51,666 bases of DNA from Chloroflexota bacterium (GTDB taxonomy: Bacteria > Chloroflexota > Anaerolineae > Promineifilales > Promineifilaceae): the NCBI GenBank assembly GCA_013112725.1, contig JABFFZ010000034.1, positions 1 to 51,666 on the forward strand. Reading direction: 5' to 3'. Of the stretch, positions 32,448 to 40,887 are shown in pieces. The notes beneath the pieces were generated by a model. That model did no database searches. It was not told the origin of the DNA and saw nothing but the letters and a program-made list of their open reading frames with translations. Position 1 is the first letter of the stretch; the number at the start of each line of letters is the position of its first letter. The position numbers were made by a program, and so were the translations under genes.

Positions 32448-35198
32448 CTATACGGGGGGAACGGCCGTGGTTGATTGTTTTTTGCGCATACGGCCGATCC
32501 ATTTATCTACTTCTACGACTATAAATACAATGGCGCTGGCGCCGATGGCAATAGCCAGGTCCCTGGCATTCAGCGGTTGTGTGTCAAAGATCGTTTGCAA
32601 AAAGGGAATATACAGCAGAGCCAATTGCAAGACAAAGGTCAAAACCACCGCGCCAATCATCGTCCGGTTGGTGAAAAAGCCAATAGAAAATACCGACTCT
32701 GTATTCGAGCGGATGGCCAGGGCATTCCCCATTTGGGCTAACACGAGCGTGGTAAAAATCATGGTGCGCCACACGGTCGTGTCCGACGCATCCTGTCGCC
32801 AATACATATACCCCACCCCCAGCGATACCAGCCCCATGAACAGGCCGATCATCAGGATGCGCAGCCCCATGCCCCGCGCAAACACACTGTCGCTGGACTT
32901 AAATGGAGGCCGGCGCATAATGCCCGGCTCCTTCTGCTCTGTGGCCAGCGCCAATCCCGGCACACCATCTGTTACCAGATTAATCCACAAAATTTGCAGC
33001 GGTAGCAGCGGCAGGGGCATGCCCAACAGCGGGCCGAGCAACATCACCAACAGCTCGCCTGTGTTGCTGGATAGGGTGTATTTCACAAACTTGACAATGT
33101 TGTCATAGATCGTGCGTCCCTCTTCCACCGCCGCCACAATGGTGGCAAAGTTATCATCCAGCAAAATCATCTCCGCCGCCTCCTTAGAGACATCCGTGCC
33201 GGTGATGCCCATGGCCACGCCGATATCTGCCTTACGCAGGGCCGGCGCATCGTTCACGCCATCCCCGGTCATCGCTACCACTTCCCCTTTGGCTTGCAGA
33301 GCGTCCACGATGTTCAACTTGTGTTCCGGCGAAACGCGAGCATAAACGGAAACCTCATCCACCACCGACTTCAATTCCTCTACGCTCATGTTGGCTAACG
33401 CCTGCCCGGTCAGGTTGGCGTTATTATCGGTGATGGCTAATTCGTGGGCGATGTGCTGGGCGGTGAGGGGGTGATCGCCGGTGATCATGATGGTGCGAAT
33501 CCCGGCGGTGCGGGCCATTTCCACAGCCGCTTTTACTTCCGGGCGCGGCGGGTCAATCATGCCCACCAGTCCCACAATGATCTCGTGCTCTTCCACCGCT
33601 TCATCGGGCGACTCCAGCAGTTGGAAGGAGACGGCCAACACCCGCTGTCCCTGGTCGGCCATGCGGTCATTGGCCGCCTGCATCCGGGCGCGCATCTCTT
33701 CATCCAGCGGCACAATCTCCGATCCCGTCCATATCTGGTCAGAAATGTCCATCAGGCTGTCAATGGCCCCTTTAGAAAAGGCGATATAGGGGGTCATATT
33801 GGGCGGCAGGTCTTCGGGATGGGCATTGACCTTGTGGATGGTGATCATCCGTTTGCTTTCCGAAGAAAAGGGGATTTCACGCACACGGGGTAAGGTGGCC
33901 TCCAGGTTGTTTTTGTCGTAGCCAAAGTGATTGGCAGCGACGACTAAGGCCGCCTCGGTGGGGTCGCCGATGGCGTGGATGCTGCCATCTTCTCTGGTTT
34001 CCAGGACGGCGTCATTACACAATGCCCCGGCGCGCAGCAGCAGGCTGAGGGTGCGCTCCTGGGGTGGCGCGTCGGGGTTGGCGTCGGCGTTGAGCATGAT
34101 CCCCTTGCCGCTGAGCAGAGTAGCCACTTGCTGCGTATGGCCGACCACATCCAGAACGGTGACGGTCATGCGGTTTTGGGTGAGGGTGCCGGTTTTATCT
34201 GAGCAGATAACGGTGACGGAGCCAAGCGTCTCTACGGCGGGCAGTTTGCGGATGAGGGCGTTGCGCTTGAGCATCCGCTGGGAGCCAAGCGCCAGGGTGA
34301 TGGTGACGACGGCGGGCAGTCCTTCGGGCACAGCGGCTACGGCCATGCTGATAGCCGTCAGAAACAAGAGTTCTAGTGTTTCGCGGAGCGGTATATCTGG
34401 GTCACGGGTGATGAAGCCAATGACAAGGACGACAGCGATGATGGCCAGGGCGGCCCAGGCCAGTTTCACGCCTAGGTCGGCCAGCCGTTTTTGCAGGGGG
34501 GTCATTTCCTGGCTTACGTCTTGCAGCAGTTCGGCGATGTTGCCCAGTTCGGTATTCATGCCGGTGGCGGTGATCACGGCCGTGCCCCGCCCATAGGTCA
34601 CCGTGGTGCCCATGTACATCATGTTTTTGCGGTCGCCAATGGTCAGATGTTCTTCCAGCAGCGGGTCGGTCTGTTTTTCGACGGCCTCTGATTCCCCGGT
34701 CAGGGCCGATTCCTGAATCTGGAGATTGACGCTTTCGACGACACGGCCGTCGGCCGGTATTAGATTGCCCGTTTCCAGCAGTACCACATCACCCGGCGCC
34801 AGTTCGCGGGCGGAAATTTCCACCAGATGGTTATCACGTTTCACGCGCACCGTGGGCACGGCCAGCTTCTTGAGGGCGGCAATGGCCTGTTCGGCGCGGT
34901 ACTCCTGGGAAAAGCCGATGATGGAGTTGAGTACCACAATGGCCAGGATGACAACGACTTCGATGAATTCACCCAGGAAGAGCGACACCAGCGCGGCAAT
35001 GATCAGCACAATAACCAGCGGCTCTTTCAACTGCTCCACCATGATTTCTATCGGCCGGCGGCCTCCCCGTTCCACCAATTCATTCGGACCAACTTCTTCC
35101 AGCCGTTTCTGAGCTTCGGCTGTTGTCAGACCCGCTTCCGTAGAGGTATTTAATTGTTTGGCTGTTTCTGCAACGGTCAATTGGTGCCAGTTTACCAT
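32448..35198 (-). CDS. P-type cation ATPase, Ca2+ (SERCA/PMCA-like) subfamily
   Basis: 916 residues. It pumps cations, probably Ca2+, using ATP. The phosphorylated Asp334 lies in DKTGTLT, the dephosphorylation loop is TGES (LTGESEAVE), and the hinge is MTGDGVNDAPALRKADIG. The M4 ion site reads VPEGLPAVV and M6 reads NLVTDGVPGLAL, typical of type IIA Ca2+ pumps rather than K+ or heavy-metal pumps. About ten membrane helices are visible. ATG 35198 has a strong GGAGGG box. It appears to head an operon with the decayed permease and SPFH genes. Confidence 0.95.
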   Translation of the reverse strand: MVNWHQLTVAETAKQLNTSTEAGLTTAEAQKRLEEVGPNELVERGGRRPIEIMVEQLKEPLVIVLIIAALVSLFLGEFIEVVVILAIVVLNSIIGFSQEYRAEQAIAALKKLAVPTVRVKRDNHLVEISARELAPGDVVLLETGNLIPADGRVVESVNLQIQESALTGESEAVEKQTDPLLEEHLTIGDRKNMMYMGTTVTYGRGTAVITATGMNTELGNIAELLQDVSQEMTPLQKRLADLGVKLAWAALAIIAVVLVIGFITRDPDIPLRETLELLFLTAISMAVAAVPEGLPAVVTITLALGSQRMLKRNALIRKLPAVETLGSVTVICSDKTGTLTQNRMTVTVLDVVGHTQQVATLLSGKGIMLNADANPDAPPQERTLSLLLRAGALCNDAVLETREDGSIHAIGDPTEAALVVAANHFGYDKNNLEATLPRVREIPFSSESKRMITIHKVNAHPEDLPPNMTPYIAFSKGAIDSLMDISDQIWTGSEIVPLDEEMRARMQAANDRMADQGQRVLAVSFQLLESPDEAVEEHEIIVGLVGMIDPPRPEVKAAVEMARTAGIRTIMITGDHPLTAQHIAHELAITDNNANLTGQALANMSVEELKSVVDEVSVYARVSPEHKLNIVDALQAKGEVVAMTGDGVNDAPALRKADIGVAMGITGTDVSKEAAEMILLDDNFATIVAAVEEGRTIYDNIVKFVKYTLSSNTGELLVMLLGPLLGMPLPLLPLQILWINLVTDGVPGLALATEQKEPGIMRRPPFKSSDSVFARGMGLRILMIGLFMGLVSLGVGYMYWRQDASDTTVWRTMIFTTLVLAQMGNALAIRSNTESVFSIGFFTNRTMIGAVVLTFVLQLALLYIPFLQTIFDTQPLNARDLAIAIGASAIVFIVVEVDKWIGRMRKKQSTTAVPPV

Positions 35199-35295
35199 TA
35201 TCCCTCCTTACCTCCGTATCAACCCGGGTTGCTTGGAGTATAGCATATCAATAATTCCTGGACGATTGACCATACGCAAACGGACGGCCGTCCGA

Positions 35296-35301
35296 TATAA
35301 T
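35296..35301 (+). promoter_or_regulatory. TATAAT box ahead of the PIG-L pair
   Basis: A perfect TATAAT stands 89 bases before the GTG start. The palindrome GGACGGCCGTCC (35282-35293, containing ACGGCCGT) lies where the spacer and -35 would be, and no standard -35 is seen at 16-18 bases. TTGACC at 35265 is too far. Confidence 0.45.
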
Positions 35302-35389
35302 CGTGTGGTTAGTGGCTGGTGGTAAGTTGCTTATACCGGTCACCAGGCACTGGCAACCAGCAACTATTACTGATGGAGGATCATTCTCA

Positions 35390-36148
35390 GTGAGTCAATA
35401 TTACATTCCTGACCGCGCCATGTTCATTTTTGCGCACCCAGATGATATTGAGTTTGGGGTGGCGGGCACGGCCGTGAAATGGGCGCGCGGTGGCTGTGAT
35501 ATTACCTACGTGGTCATTACCGATGGCAACGTGGGCACCCATGACCGGAATATGACACGCGAAGAGTTGGCCGTTATCCGGCGCACGGAGCAGAGCGCCG
35601 CCGCCGAAGTAGCCGGCGTGCATCGCTGCATTTATCTGGGGTATGACGATGGTATGTTGGAGCCGTCGCTGGCGCTGCGTAAACAGTTGGTGAAGCTCAT
35701 CCGGTTGCACAAACCGAATGTGGTGGTCTGTGGCGACCCAACGGCCGTACTTTTTGGCGGCCGTATTAACCATCCCGACCACCGCGCCGCCGCTACGGCG
35801 GCCATTGATGCCGTTTTCCCGGCCAGCGAGATGCACCTGCTCTACTCCGAATTTGAGCAGGAGGGCATTACACCCCATAAAGTCAATTATGTGTATATCA
35901 GCACTTATACCGACCCCGATTTTTATGTGGACATCACCACCACCATTGACACCAAGCTGGCGGCGCTGCGTGAACACAAAAGCCAGCTTGGTGATTGGGA
36001 CCCGGAAGAACGCATCCGCCAACGTGCGGAGCAAGTGGGCAAAAACGTGGGGCTAAAATACGCCGAAGGCTTCCGCCGCGTGACGCTGCAAGCGGTGGTG
36101 GTAGAAGAAGAGCCGGTGTTAGAGACGACGGTGGCGACGAGCGAGTAG
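35390..36148 (+). CDS. PIG-L (LmbE-type) deacetylase, copy 1
   Basis: 252 residues from GTG 35390, chosen because TGGAGGA lies nine bases upstream and the N-terminus then aligns with copy 2 (YYIPDRAMFIFAHPDD). The longer frame from ATG 35303 adds non-family residues. Zinc ligands are His16 and Asp19 in AHPDD, with a later His in INHPDH. These enzymes remove acetyl groups from N-acetylglucosamine-type or thiol-conjugate substrates. It is followed after 46 bases by a paralogue. The TAG stop overlaps the first base of the repeat stem. Confidence 0.9.
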   Translation: MSQYYIPDRAMFIFAHPDDIEFGVAGTAVKWARGGCDITYVVITDGNVGTHDRNMTREELAVIRRTEQSAAAEVAGVHRCIYLGYDDGMLEPSLALRKQLVKLIRLHKPNVVVCGDPTAVLFGGRINHPDHRAAATAAIDAVFPASEMHLLYSEFEQEGITPHKVNYVYISTYTDPDFYVDITTTIDTKLAALREHKSQLGDWDPEERIRQRAEQVGKNVGLKYAEGFRRVTLQAVVVEEEPVLETTVATSE

Positions 36149-36181
36149 TAATCGGTAATCGGGTCACCGATTACCGATTAC
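36148..36181. repeat. Perfect 15-bp inverted repeat between the PIG-L genes
   Basis: GTAATCGGTAATCGG and CCGATTACCGATTAC form a perfect stem with loop GTCA. The left end overlaps the stop codon of copy 1, and the right end is followed by the CGGAG ribosome binding site of copy 2. Best-formed copy of the TAATCGG family. Confidence 0.92.
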
Positions 36182-36194
36182 CTCGGAGAAAAAT

Positions 36195-36926
36195 ATGGCA
36201 CAGGGTAACGACTACATTCCCAAACGGGCGATGTTCATCTTCGCTCATCCTGATGATATTGAGTTTGGCGCGGCGGGCACGGCCGCGAAGTGGGTGAAGG
36301 GAGGCGCAGAAGTGCTGTATGTGGTGCTGACCGATGGTAACATTGGCAGCCACGAACCAGGCATGACGGCCGAGAAGCTGGCGGAAATTCGCAGACAAGA
36401 ACAAACGGCAGCGGCCGAGGTGGTAGGAGCAACCTGTATCTATATGGGAGAGCCGGACGGCCGTTTGCAACCCACCCTGGAACTGCGTAAAAAGCTGGTA
36501 CGCCTGATTCGCCAGCACAAACCTAACGTGGTTGTCTGCGGCGACCCCAATTTTTACTACAGCGATTGGTACATTAACCATCCCGACCACCGCAACGCCG
36601 GGCAGGTGGCCATGGAAGCCGTTTTCCCTTCGGCCGACTCGCCCCTTATCTTCCCGGAATTGCTGGAAGAAGGGTTTGAACCGCACAAAGTCAATTACGT
36701 CTATGTCAGCTTCGGCCGGCGCGACGCCAACATTTATATAGACATCACCGACACGATTGACCTGAAACTAAAGGCGCTGCGCTGCCATGCCAGCCAGCTA
36801 GGCGACTGGGACCCAGAGCCGATGCTCAAGGAATGGTCATCCGAAGCCGGGGCCAAAGTAGGTTACAAATACGCCGAAGGTTATTTCAAAATTACGTTGA
36901 AGGAAGATGAAGAGAGTGGTGAATAA
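36195..36926 (+). CDS. PIG-L (LmbE-type) deacetylase, copy 2
   Basis: 243 residues. It shares with copy 1 the IPxRAMFIFAHPDDIEFG start (zinc ligands in AHPDD, residues 17-21), the YVVLTDGNIGSH segment, the KPNVVVCGDP strand and INHPDHRNAG. The paralogues are diverged enough (YDDGMLEPS against GEPDGRLQPT) to have different substrates, or to act as a two-subunit pair. GGAG lies nine bases before ATG. The tandem arrangement suggests one pathway, perhaps glycan or bacillithiol-like metabolism, but no other pathway gene is adjacent. Confidence 0.9.
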   Translation: MAQGNDYIPKRAMFIFAHPDDIEFGAAGTAAKWVKGGAEVLYVVLTDGNIGSHEPGMTAEKLAEIRRQEQTAAAEVVGATCIYMGEPDGRLQPTLELRKKLVRLIRQHKPNVVVCGDPNFYYSDWYINHPDHRNAGQVAMEAVFPSADSPLIFPELLEEGFEPHKVNYVYVSFGRRDANIYIDITDTIDLKLKALRCHASQLGDWDPEPMLKEWSSEAGAKVGYKYAEGYFKITLKEDEESGE

Positions 36927-36935
36927 GTGTAAGCG

Positions 36936-37017
36936 TTCAGACTTGACAAGTTTATTACCAGAGGCAGTTGCCGCTATTCAGGCACAAAAACTTGTCAAGT
37001 CTCTAGAGGAACTGAAC
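36936..37017. repeat. 82-bp hairpin element, copy A
   Basis: Outer ends GTTCAG/CTGAAC and an inner perfect 15-bp stem AGACTTGACAAGTTT/AAACTTGTCAAGTCT surround a loop of about 33 bases. Same length and layout as copy B (37205-37286). Compared with copy B, two stem positions differ and in both cases the pairing partner has changed to match. Confidence 0.88.
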
Positions 37018-37202
37018 AGTTACCATTAACTCACGAAAATATCGTTAGAACTGTGCAGACTTGGCCCAATGCCCACCGCCTGAAATTGGTGCAAGATATT
37101 CTCAAAGATATGGCAATTGAGAATGAAACATTGCCTACTCCTAAAAACACCATAGATATGGCTTATGGGCTAATCGCTAAATATTCCAATCAGACACCGT
37201 AA
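37017..37202 (+). pseudogene. Remnant of a small antitoxin-like gene between two hairpin elements
   Basis: An open frame without a start codon reads QLPLTHENIVRTVQTWPNA, HRLKLVQDILKDMAIENE, then TPKNTIDMAYGLIAKYSNQTP and TAA. The pattern (a short N-terminal helix, a WPxxxRLxLVQDIL helix and a TxDxAxGLxA helix) recalls small antitoxin-like proteins of repeat-rich bacteria, but the match is from memory. The 5' end is replaced by hairpin element A and the 3' end is cut two bases before element B. A decayed gene is the simplest reading. Confidence 0.45.
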
Positions 37203-37204
37203 CT

Positions 37205-37286
37205 GTTCAGACCTGACAGGTTTTTTACCAGTTCAACTTGAAACTTTGCAGGCCAAAAACCTGTCAGGTCTCTTGAGGGACTGAAC
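37205..37286. repeat. 82-bp hairpin element, copy B
   Basis: GTTCAG (37205-37210) and CTGAAC (37281-37286) bound a perfect 15-bp stem AGACCTGACAGGTTT/AAACCTGTCAGGTCT. Shorter relatives with nearly the same stem occur at 13426-13459 and 40845-40875. After it the gap to serA holds only the promoter at 37311. Confidence 0.88.
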
Positions 37287-37310
37287 ACTTACCTGAACAC
37301 TTACAATTAT

Positions 37311-37338
37311 TTGCCCACTTCAAGGCAATAATTATAAT
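37311..37338 (+). promoter_or_regulatory. Sigma-70-type promoter for serA
   Basis: TTGCCC (37311-37316), a 16-base spacer and TATAAT (37333-37338) match the housekeeping consensus well. It lies 24 bases after hairpin element B and about 90 bases before the serA start. Confidence 0.65.
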
Positions 37339-37428
37339 CCCCTCGGAAATTTGTTAGGTTGCCAGACACCCGTTTTTTAACCCATCGGACGTCTGACCCC
37401 AAATCTGCAAGAGGCAAAAGGAAAGTGC

Positions 37429-39012
37429 ATGTTCAAAATTTTAATATCTGACAAACTGGGTGCCGCCGGTTTAGAGCGGCTGGACCAGGCCAAAGATGCC
37501 ACGTATGACCTGAAAACCGGCATGAGCAAAGAGGAATTGATGGCGATTCTGCCCGGTTACGATGCCCTCATTGTGCGCAGCGAGACCAAAGCGGACGCTG
37601 AAGTATTGGCGGCCGGAACCAATCTGAAAGTAGTAGGCCGGGCCGGCATAGGCGTGGACAACATTGACGTGCGCGCCGCTACCATGCGCGGCATTATCGT
37701 GATGAACACCCCCCAGGCCAACAGCATTGCTACCGCCGAACAGGCGATGGCGCTGATGTTGGCCGCCAGCCGGTATACGGCGCAATCCCATGCGTCGCTG
37801 GCGGCGGGTGAATGGAATCGGGCTAAATTCACCGGCGTGCAGTTATACCGCAAGACGTTGGGCATCGTTGGTTTTGGGCGGATTGGTCGCCATGTAGCCA
37901 AACGTGCCCAGGCCTTTGGCATGGAAGTGGTGGCCTATGACCCGTATGTGTCCGAAGAGGTGGGCCGTGATCATGGTGTGACACTGGTTGACCTGGATGA
38001 TTTGCTGGCGCAGTCCGATTACATCAGCTTGCACACGGCCCTGATGCCGGAAACAGAAAGCATGATCAACGCCGACACCATCGCCCAAATGAAAGATGGC
38101 GTTATCATTGTCAATGCGGCGCGGGGCAAATTGATTGACGAAGCCGCTCTGGCAGCCGCCTTGCAGAGCGGTAAGGTGCGCGCCGCCGGGTTGGACGTGT
38201 ATCGCAAAGAGCCGCCGGAAGGCAGCCCGCTAATTGGGCTACCCAACGTGGTACATACGCCGCATCTGGGCGCCAGTTCGGTAGAAGCACAGCGAGATGT
38301 AGCCACGCAGATTGTTGATCAGATTTTGGACGCGCTGCGGGGTAAGGATTTCCGCAATGCGGTCAATATGCCGTTTCCGGCGGGACCAGGGTTTGGGACG
38401 TTACGGCCGTATATGGCTTTGGCGGAAACATTGGGGCTGCTGCACTGCCATCTGGCCGAAGGCGCCATTCGCCGCGTGGAAATTGAGGTGCGCGGTGAGG
38501 ATGTGGATACGCTGATTAAGCCGGTGGCGGCGGGGCTGCTCAAAGGTATTTTGCAGAAATCTATTTCCGAGGATGTGAATTATATCAACGCGCCTGTTCT
38601 GGCTGAAGAAAACGGCATTACTACTTCGCAAACCAAGGGCATTACACCCATTGACTATCCCAACATGATTTCCTGCAAGGTACAGTGGGATGGGGGCGAG
38701 CGCCTGCTGGCGGGGGTGTTATTTGGCGGCAGCGAGCCGCGTCTGGTGCAGGTGGATGAGTATACACTGGAAGCCAAGCCTTTTGGCGAGGTGCTGGTGC
38801 TGCGTAATCGGGACGTGCCTGGCGTCATTGGGCAGGTAGGCACAATTTTGGCGGCTTATGAAGTGAATATCGGTGAATGGCGGATGGGGCGCGACAAGCC
38901 GGGTGGGGAAGCGCTGTCATTCATTAACCTGGACAGTAAACCGCCGACGGCCGTACTCGACGCTTTAGCCGTCATTCCGGCGATTACCCACGTGCGCTTA
39001 GTTAGCCTGTAA
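37429..39012 (+). CDS. serA: D-3-phosphoglycerate dehydrogenase
   Basis: 527 residues, the long form with intervening and ACT domains. It oxidises 3-phosphoglycerate to 3-phosphohydroxypyruvate, the first step of serine synthesis. The Rossmann motif is LGIVGFGRIGRHVAKRA. Catalytic marks are NAARGKLIDEAAL (Arg), PPEGSPL (Glu region) and HTPHLGASSVEAQ (His). The last 80 residues are an ACT domain (VLRNRDVPGVIGQVGTIL), which usually binds serine for feedback control. AGGAAAG lies before ATG. The next two steps are encoded at 8975-10913. A strong terminator follows. Confidence 0.96.
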   Translation: MFKILISDKLGAAGLERLDQAKDATYDLKTGMSKEELMAILPGYDALIVRSETKADAEVLAAGTNLKVVGRAGIGVDNIDVRAATMRGIIVMNTPQANSIATAEQAMALMLAASRYTAQSHASLAAGEWNRAKFTGVQLYRKTLGIVGFGRIGRHVAKRAQAFGMEVVAYDPYVSEEVGRDHGVTLVDLDDLLAQSDYISLHTALMPETESMINADTIAQMKDGVIIVNAARGKLIDEAALAAALQSGKVRAAGLDVYRKEPPEGSPLIGLPNVVHTPHLGASSVEAQRDVATQIVDQILDALRGKDFRNAVNMPFPAGPGFGTLRPYMALAETLGLLHCHLAEGAIRRVEIEVRGEDVDTLIKPVAAGLLKGILQKSISEDVNYINAPVLAEENGITTSQTKGITPIDYPNMISCKVQWDGGERLLAGVLFGGSEPRLVQVDEYTLEAKPFGEVLVLRNRDVPGVIGQVGTILAAYEVNIGEWRMGRDKPGGEALSFINLDSKPPTAVLDALAVIPAITHVRLVSL

Positions 39013-39014
39013 TC

Positions 39015-39049
39015 AAAAAAGCCCTGACGAATTTGTCAGGGCTTTTTTT
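39015..39049. terminator. Intrinsic terminator between serA and khpB
   Basis: GCCCTGAC and GTCAGGGC form an 8-bp stem with a 6-base loop, flanked by six A on the left and seven T on the right, so it works in both directions. The khpB TAA lies at its right edge. Confidence 0.92.
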
Positions 39050-39872
39050 ACCGTTTGGGGTGTATGCGCACCCGGCGCTGGCTGCCTTCGCCGGTACTCT
39101 GCGTATAGACGGCGGCGTGATCACGCAGGATCATGTGAATGACGCGCCGTTCGTTGGCCGGCATCGGTTCCAGGCTGACCGGGCGTTGTTGTTTGATTAC
39201 TTTGCTGGCCATCCGTTCGGCCAGACGCGCCAATGCCTGTTTGCGCCGCTCGCGGTATCCTTCCACGTCAATGACAAAGTTGGCTTTGTTTTTCAATTGA
39301 TGGCTGGCAATCAGGCGGGCCATGTATTGCAGCGAGACCAGCGTGTCGCCACGTGGGCCAATGAGGACGCCCAGGTCTGGCCCGGTAATTTCGATTAAGT
39401 TGATAGGTTGGCCGGTCATGTCATCTGGTTCGGTTACGGCCGTGTGAATGTCCGCCTCAATTTGCATATGGTCAAGGATGGTTTGCAGGATGGCGACGGC
39501 CGTGTCCCGTTCTAGTGCTAACTCTTCAGAGGTGATGGGGGTGACGGCCGTTTCTTCTTGTTGTACTATTACCGGTGTTTGTGGGGGCACTGGCGGGGTG
39601 ACGATTTTTGTAGGCGTTGGCGCTACTTTGGCGGGCGTTGGCTTGACGGGTGTTGGCCTGGCGGGCGCCGGTTCCGCTTTTTGCTCTGGCACAGCCGGCG
39701 TCATGGGCAGCAAACGTACAACCGCTTCCCGCGCGCCCAGCCCCAAAATTCCCCGGCTGCCTTCATCAATCACATCCACAATGACATCGCTGCGGTTCAA
39801 GCCCAGCTTTGTCAGGCCAATTTCTATGGCATTGTCTACTGTTTGCCCTCGGACTTCAATCTCACGACTCAT
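39048..39872 (-). CDS. khpB: Jag/KhpB RNA-binding protein (KH and R3H domains)
   Basis: 274 residues. An N-terminal Jag domain (MSREIEVRGQTVDNAIEIGL...GSRGILGLGAREA) is followed by a long Pro/Thr/Val-rich linker (about 62-110), then a KH domain with the GPRGDTLVSLQYM loop and a C-terminal R3H domain (SLEPMPANERRVIH...RDHAAVYTQSTGEG). It binds small and messenger RNAs and usually sits next to yidC, as here. ATG 39872 has GAGGG upstream. The linker is longer than usual. Confidence 0.94.
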   Translation of the reverse strand: MSREIEVRGQTVDNAIEIGLTKLGLNRSDVIVDVIDEGSRGILGLGAREAVVRLLPMTPAVPEQKAEPAPARPTPVKPTPAKVAPTPTKIVTPPVPPQTPVIVQQEETAVTPITSEELALERDTAVAILQTILDHMQIEADIHTAVTEPDDMTGQPINLIEITGPDLGVLIGPRGDTLVSLQYMARLIASHQLKNKANFVIDVEGYRERRKQALARLAERMASKVIKQQRPVSLEPMPANERRVIHMILRDHAAVYTQSTGEGSQRRVRIHPKR

Positions 39873-39902
39873 AATTTACCCTCTATATATTAGTGGCTGT
39901 AG

Positions 39903-40826
39903 CTACTTGTTTTTTTTCTTCTTGCGTTTTGCCGGGGGTGGGGTGTTTTTGGCAGTTGGTTTGGCTATTGTTTCATCTCCAGCGTCGCTTTCAGTGTTGA
40001 CGCGGCCGTTGGCCGAACCATCGCCATTAGCGGCTTCCAACTCCGCCGTCTTTTTTGCTTCCTCCCGCACCGCTTTTTCCTTTTCCATCACCTTGCGCGT
40101 GTAATACCCCTGTCCGATGCCGATCAGGTTAGACAGAATGAAGTAAATGGATAACCCGGCCTGAAATGTCAGTGCAAAAAAGCCAAACATCAACGGCATG
40201 GTATATTGCATGGATTGGGTCATAGCCGCCGTGGGGTCATCTTGCTGCTGTTGTTTACCTTTTTTATCCCCTTCATTATTTTTCGGTTTTGGTGGTGTGG
40301 AGACTTTCGTTTGAATAAAAGTAGTGATAAAAACCAGCACCGGCAGCACATAAAAAGGATCAGGCTGACCCAGGTTTAACCACAAAAATTGGCTGTTGAT
40401 GGGTAGCAGTGCCGTCAGGTCAATAAACGGGTAGGCCCGTTGTGTCATTTCCAGTAGCGCCAGTGGCGTGGTACCCAGCACAATCCGCAGCACGGCAAAC
40501 AGCCCAAACAAGATGGGCATGGTAGCAATGAGGGGCAGACAGCCGGATAGACTCTCCGCCGGGTTGTAGCCAATTTTGTTAAATTCCTCCTGCATTTTTT
40601 GCGGGTTGTCTTTGTACTTTTGTTGGATGGCCCGGATTTGCGGCTGCATTTCCTGGGTTTTGGCCATGCTGCGCTGCTGCCGCAGGTTCAGGGGCAGCAT
40701 GATGACGCGGGTGATGATAGTGAAAATGGCAATCGCCAGTACAAAATTGCCCACCGCCCCATACAACCACAACAGGGCGTTTAACATCGGGTCAATAATT
40801 AACGAGTTCCACAACAATGAAAACAT
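39903..40826 (-). CDS. yidC: YidC/Oxa1 membrane protein insertase
   Basis: 307 residues. It inserts membrane proteins, with or without SecYEG. Core features are LNLRQQRSMAKTQEMQPQIRAIQQKYKDNPQKMQEEF (the cytoplasmic coiled-coil hairpin C1), then GCLPLIATMPILFGLFAVL, and late helices PLMFGFFALTFQAGLSIYFILSN. The groove Arg equivalent lies in the first helix region. There is no lipobox; the C-terminal 60 residues are Lys/Glu-rich and end PAKRKKKKNK, which may contact ribosomes. It follows a PQQ-type propeller gene after a hairpin repeat. Confidence 0.94.
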   Translation of the reverse strand: MFSLLWNSLIIDPMLNALLWLYGAVGNFVLAIAIFTIITRVIMLPLNLRQQRSMAKTQEMQPQIRAIQQKYKDNPQKMQEEFNKIGYNPAESLSGCLPLIATMPILFGLFAVLRIVLGTTPLALLEMTQRAYPFIDLTALLPINSQFLWLNLGQPDPFYVLPVLVFITTFIQTKVSTPPKPKNNEGDKKGKQQQQDDPTAAMTQSMQYTMPLMFGFFALTFQAGLSIYFILSNLIGIGQGYYTRKVMEKEKAVREEAKKTAELEAANGDGSANGRVNTESDAGDETIAKPTAKNTPPPAKRKKKKNK

Positions 40827-40844
40827 CTTTTAATCCATTCCTGA

Positions 40845-40875
40845 AGACCTGACAGGTTTTGCAAACCTGCCAGGT
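40845..40875. repeat. Short AGACCTG hairpin repeat upstream of yidC
   Basis: AGACCTGACAGGTTT and AAACCTGCCAGGT form a stem with a 3-base loop, one mismatch from the stem of element B at 37205. It lies between the propeller lipoprotein gene and yidC, near where the yidC leader would begin. Confidence 0.75.
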
Positions 40876-40887
40876 GGGTTGCCAGGG

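Noticed and set aside
36936..37286. CRISPR array
   Set aside because: There are only two repeats of 82 bases with internal symmetry and unequal content between them; no cas genes.
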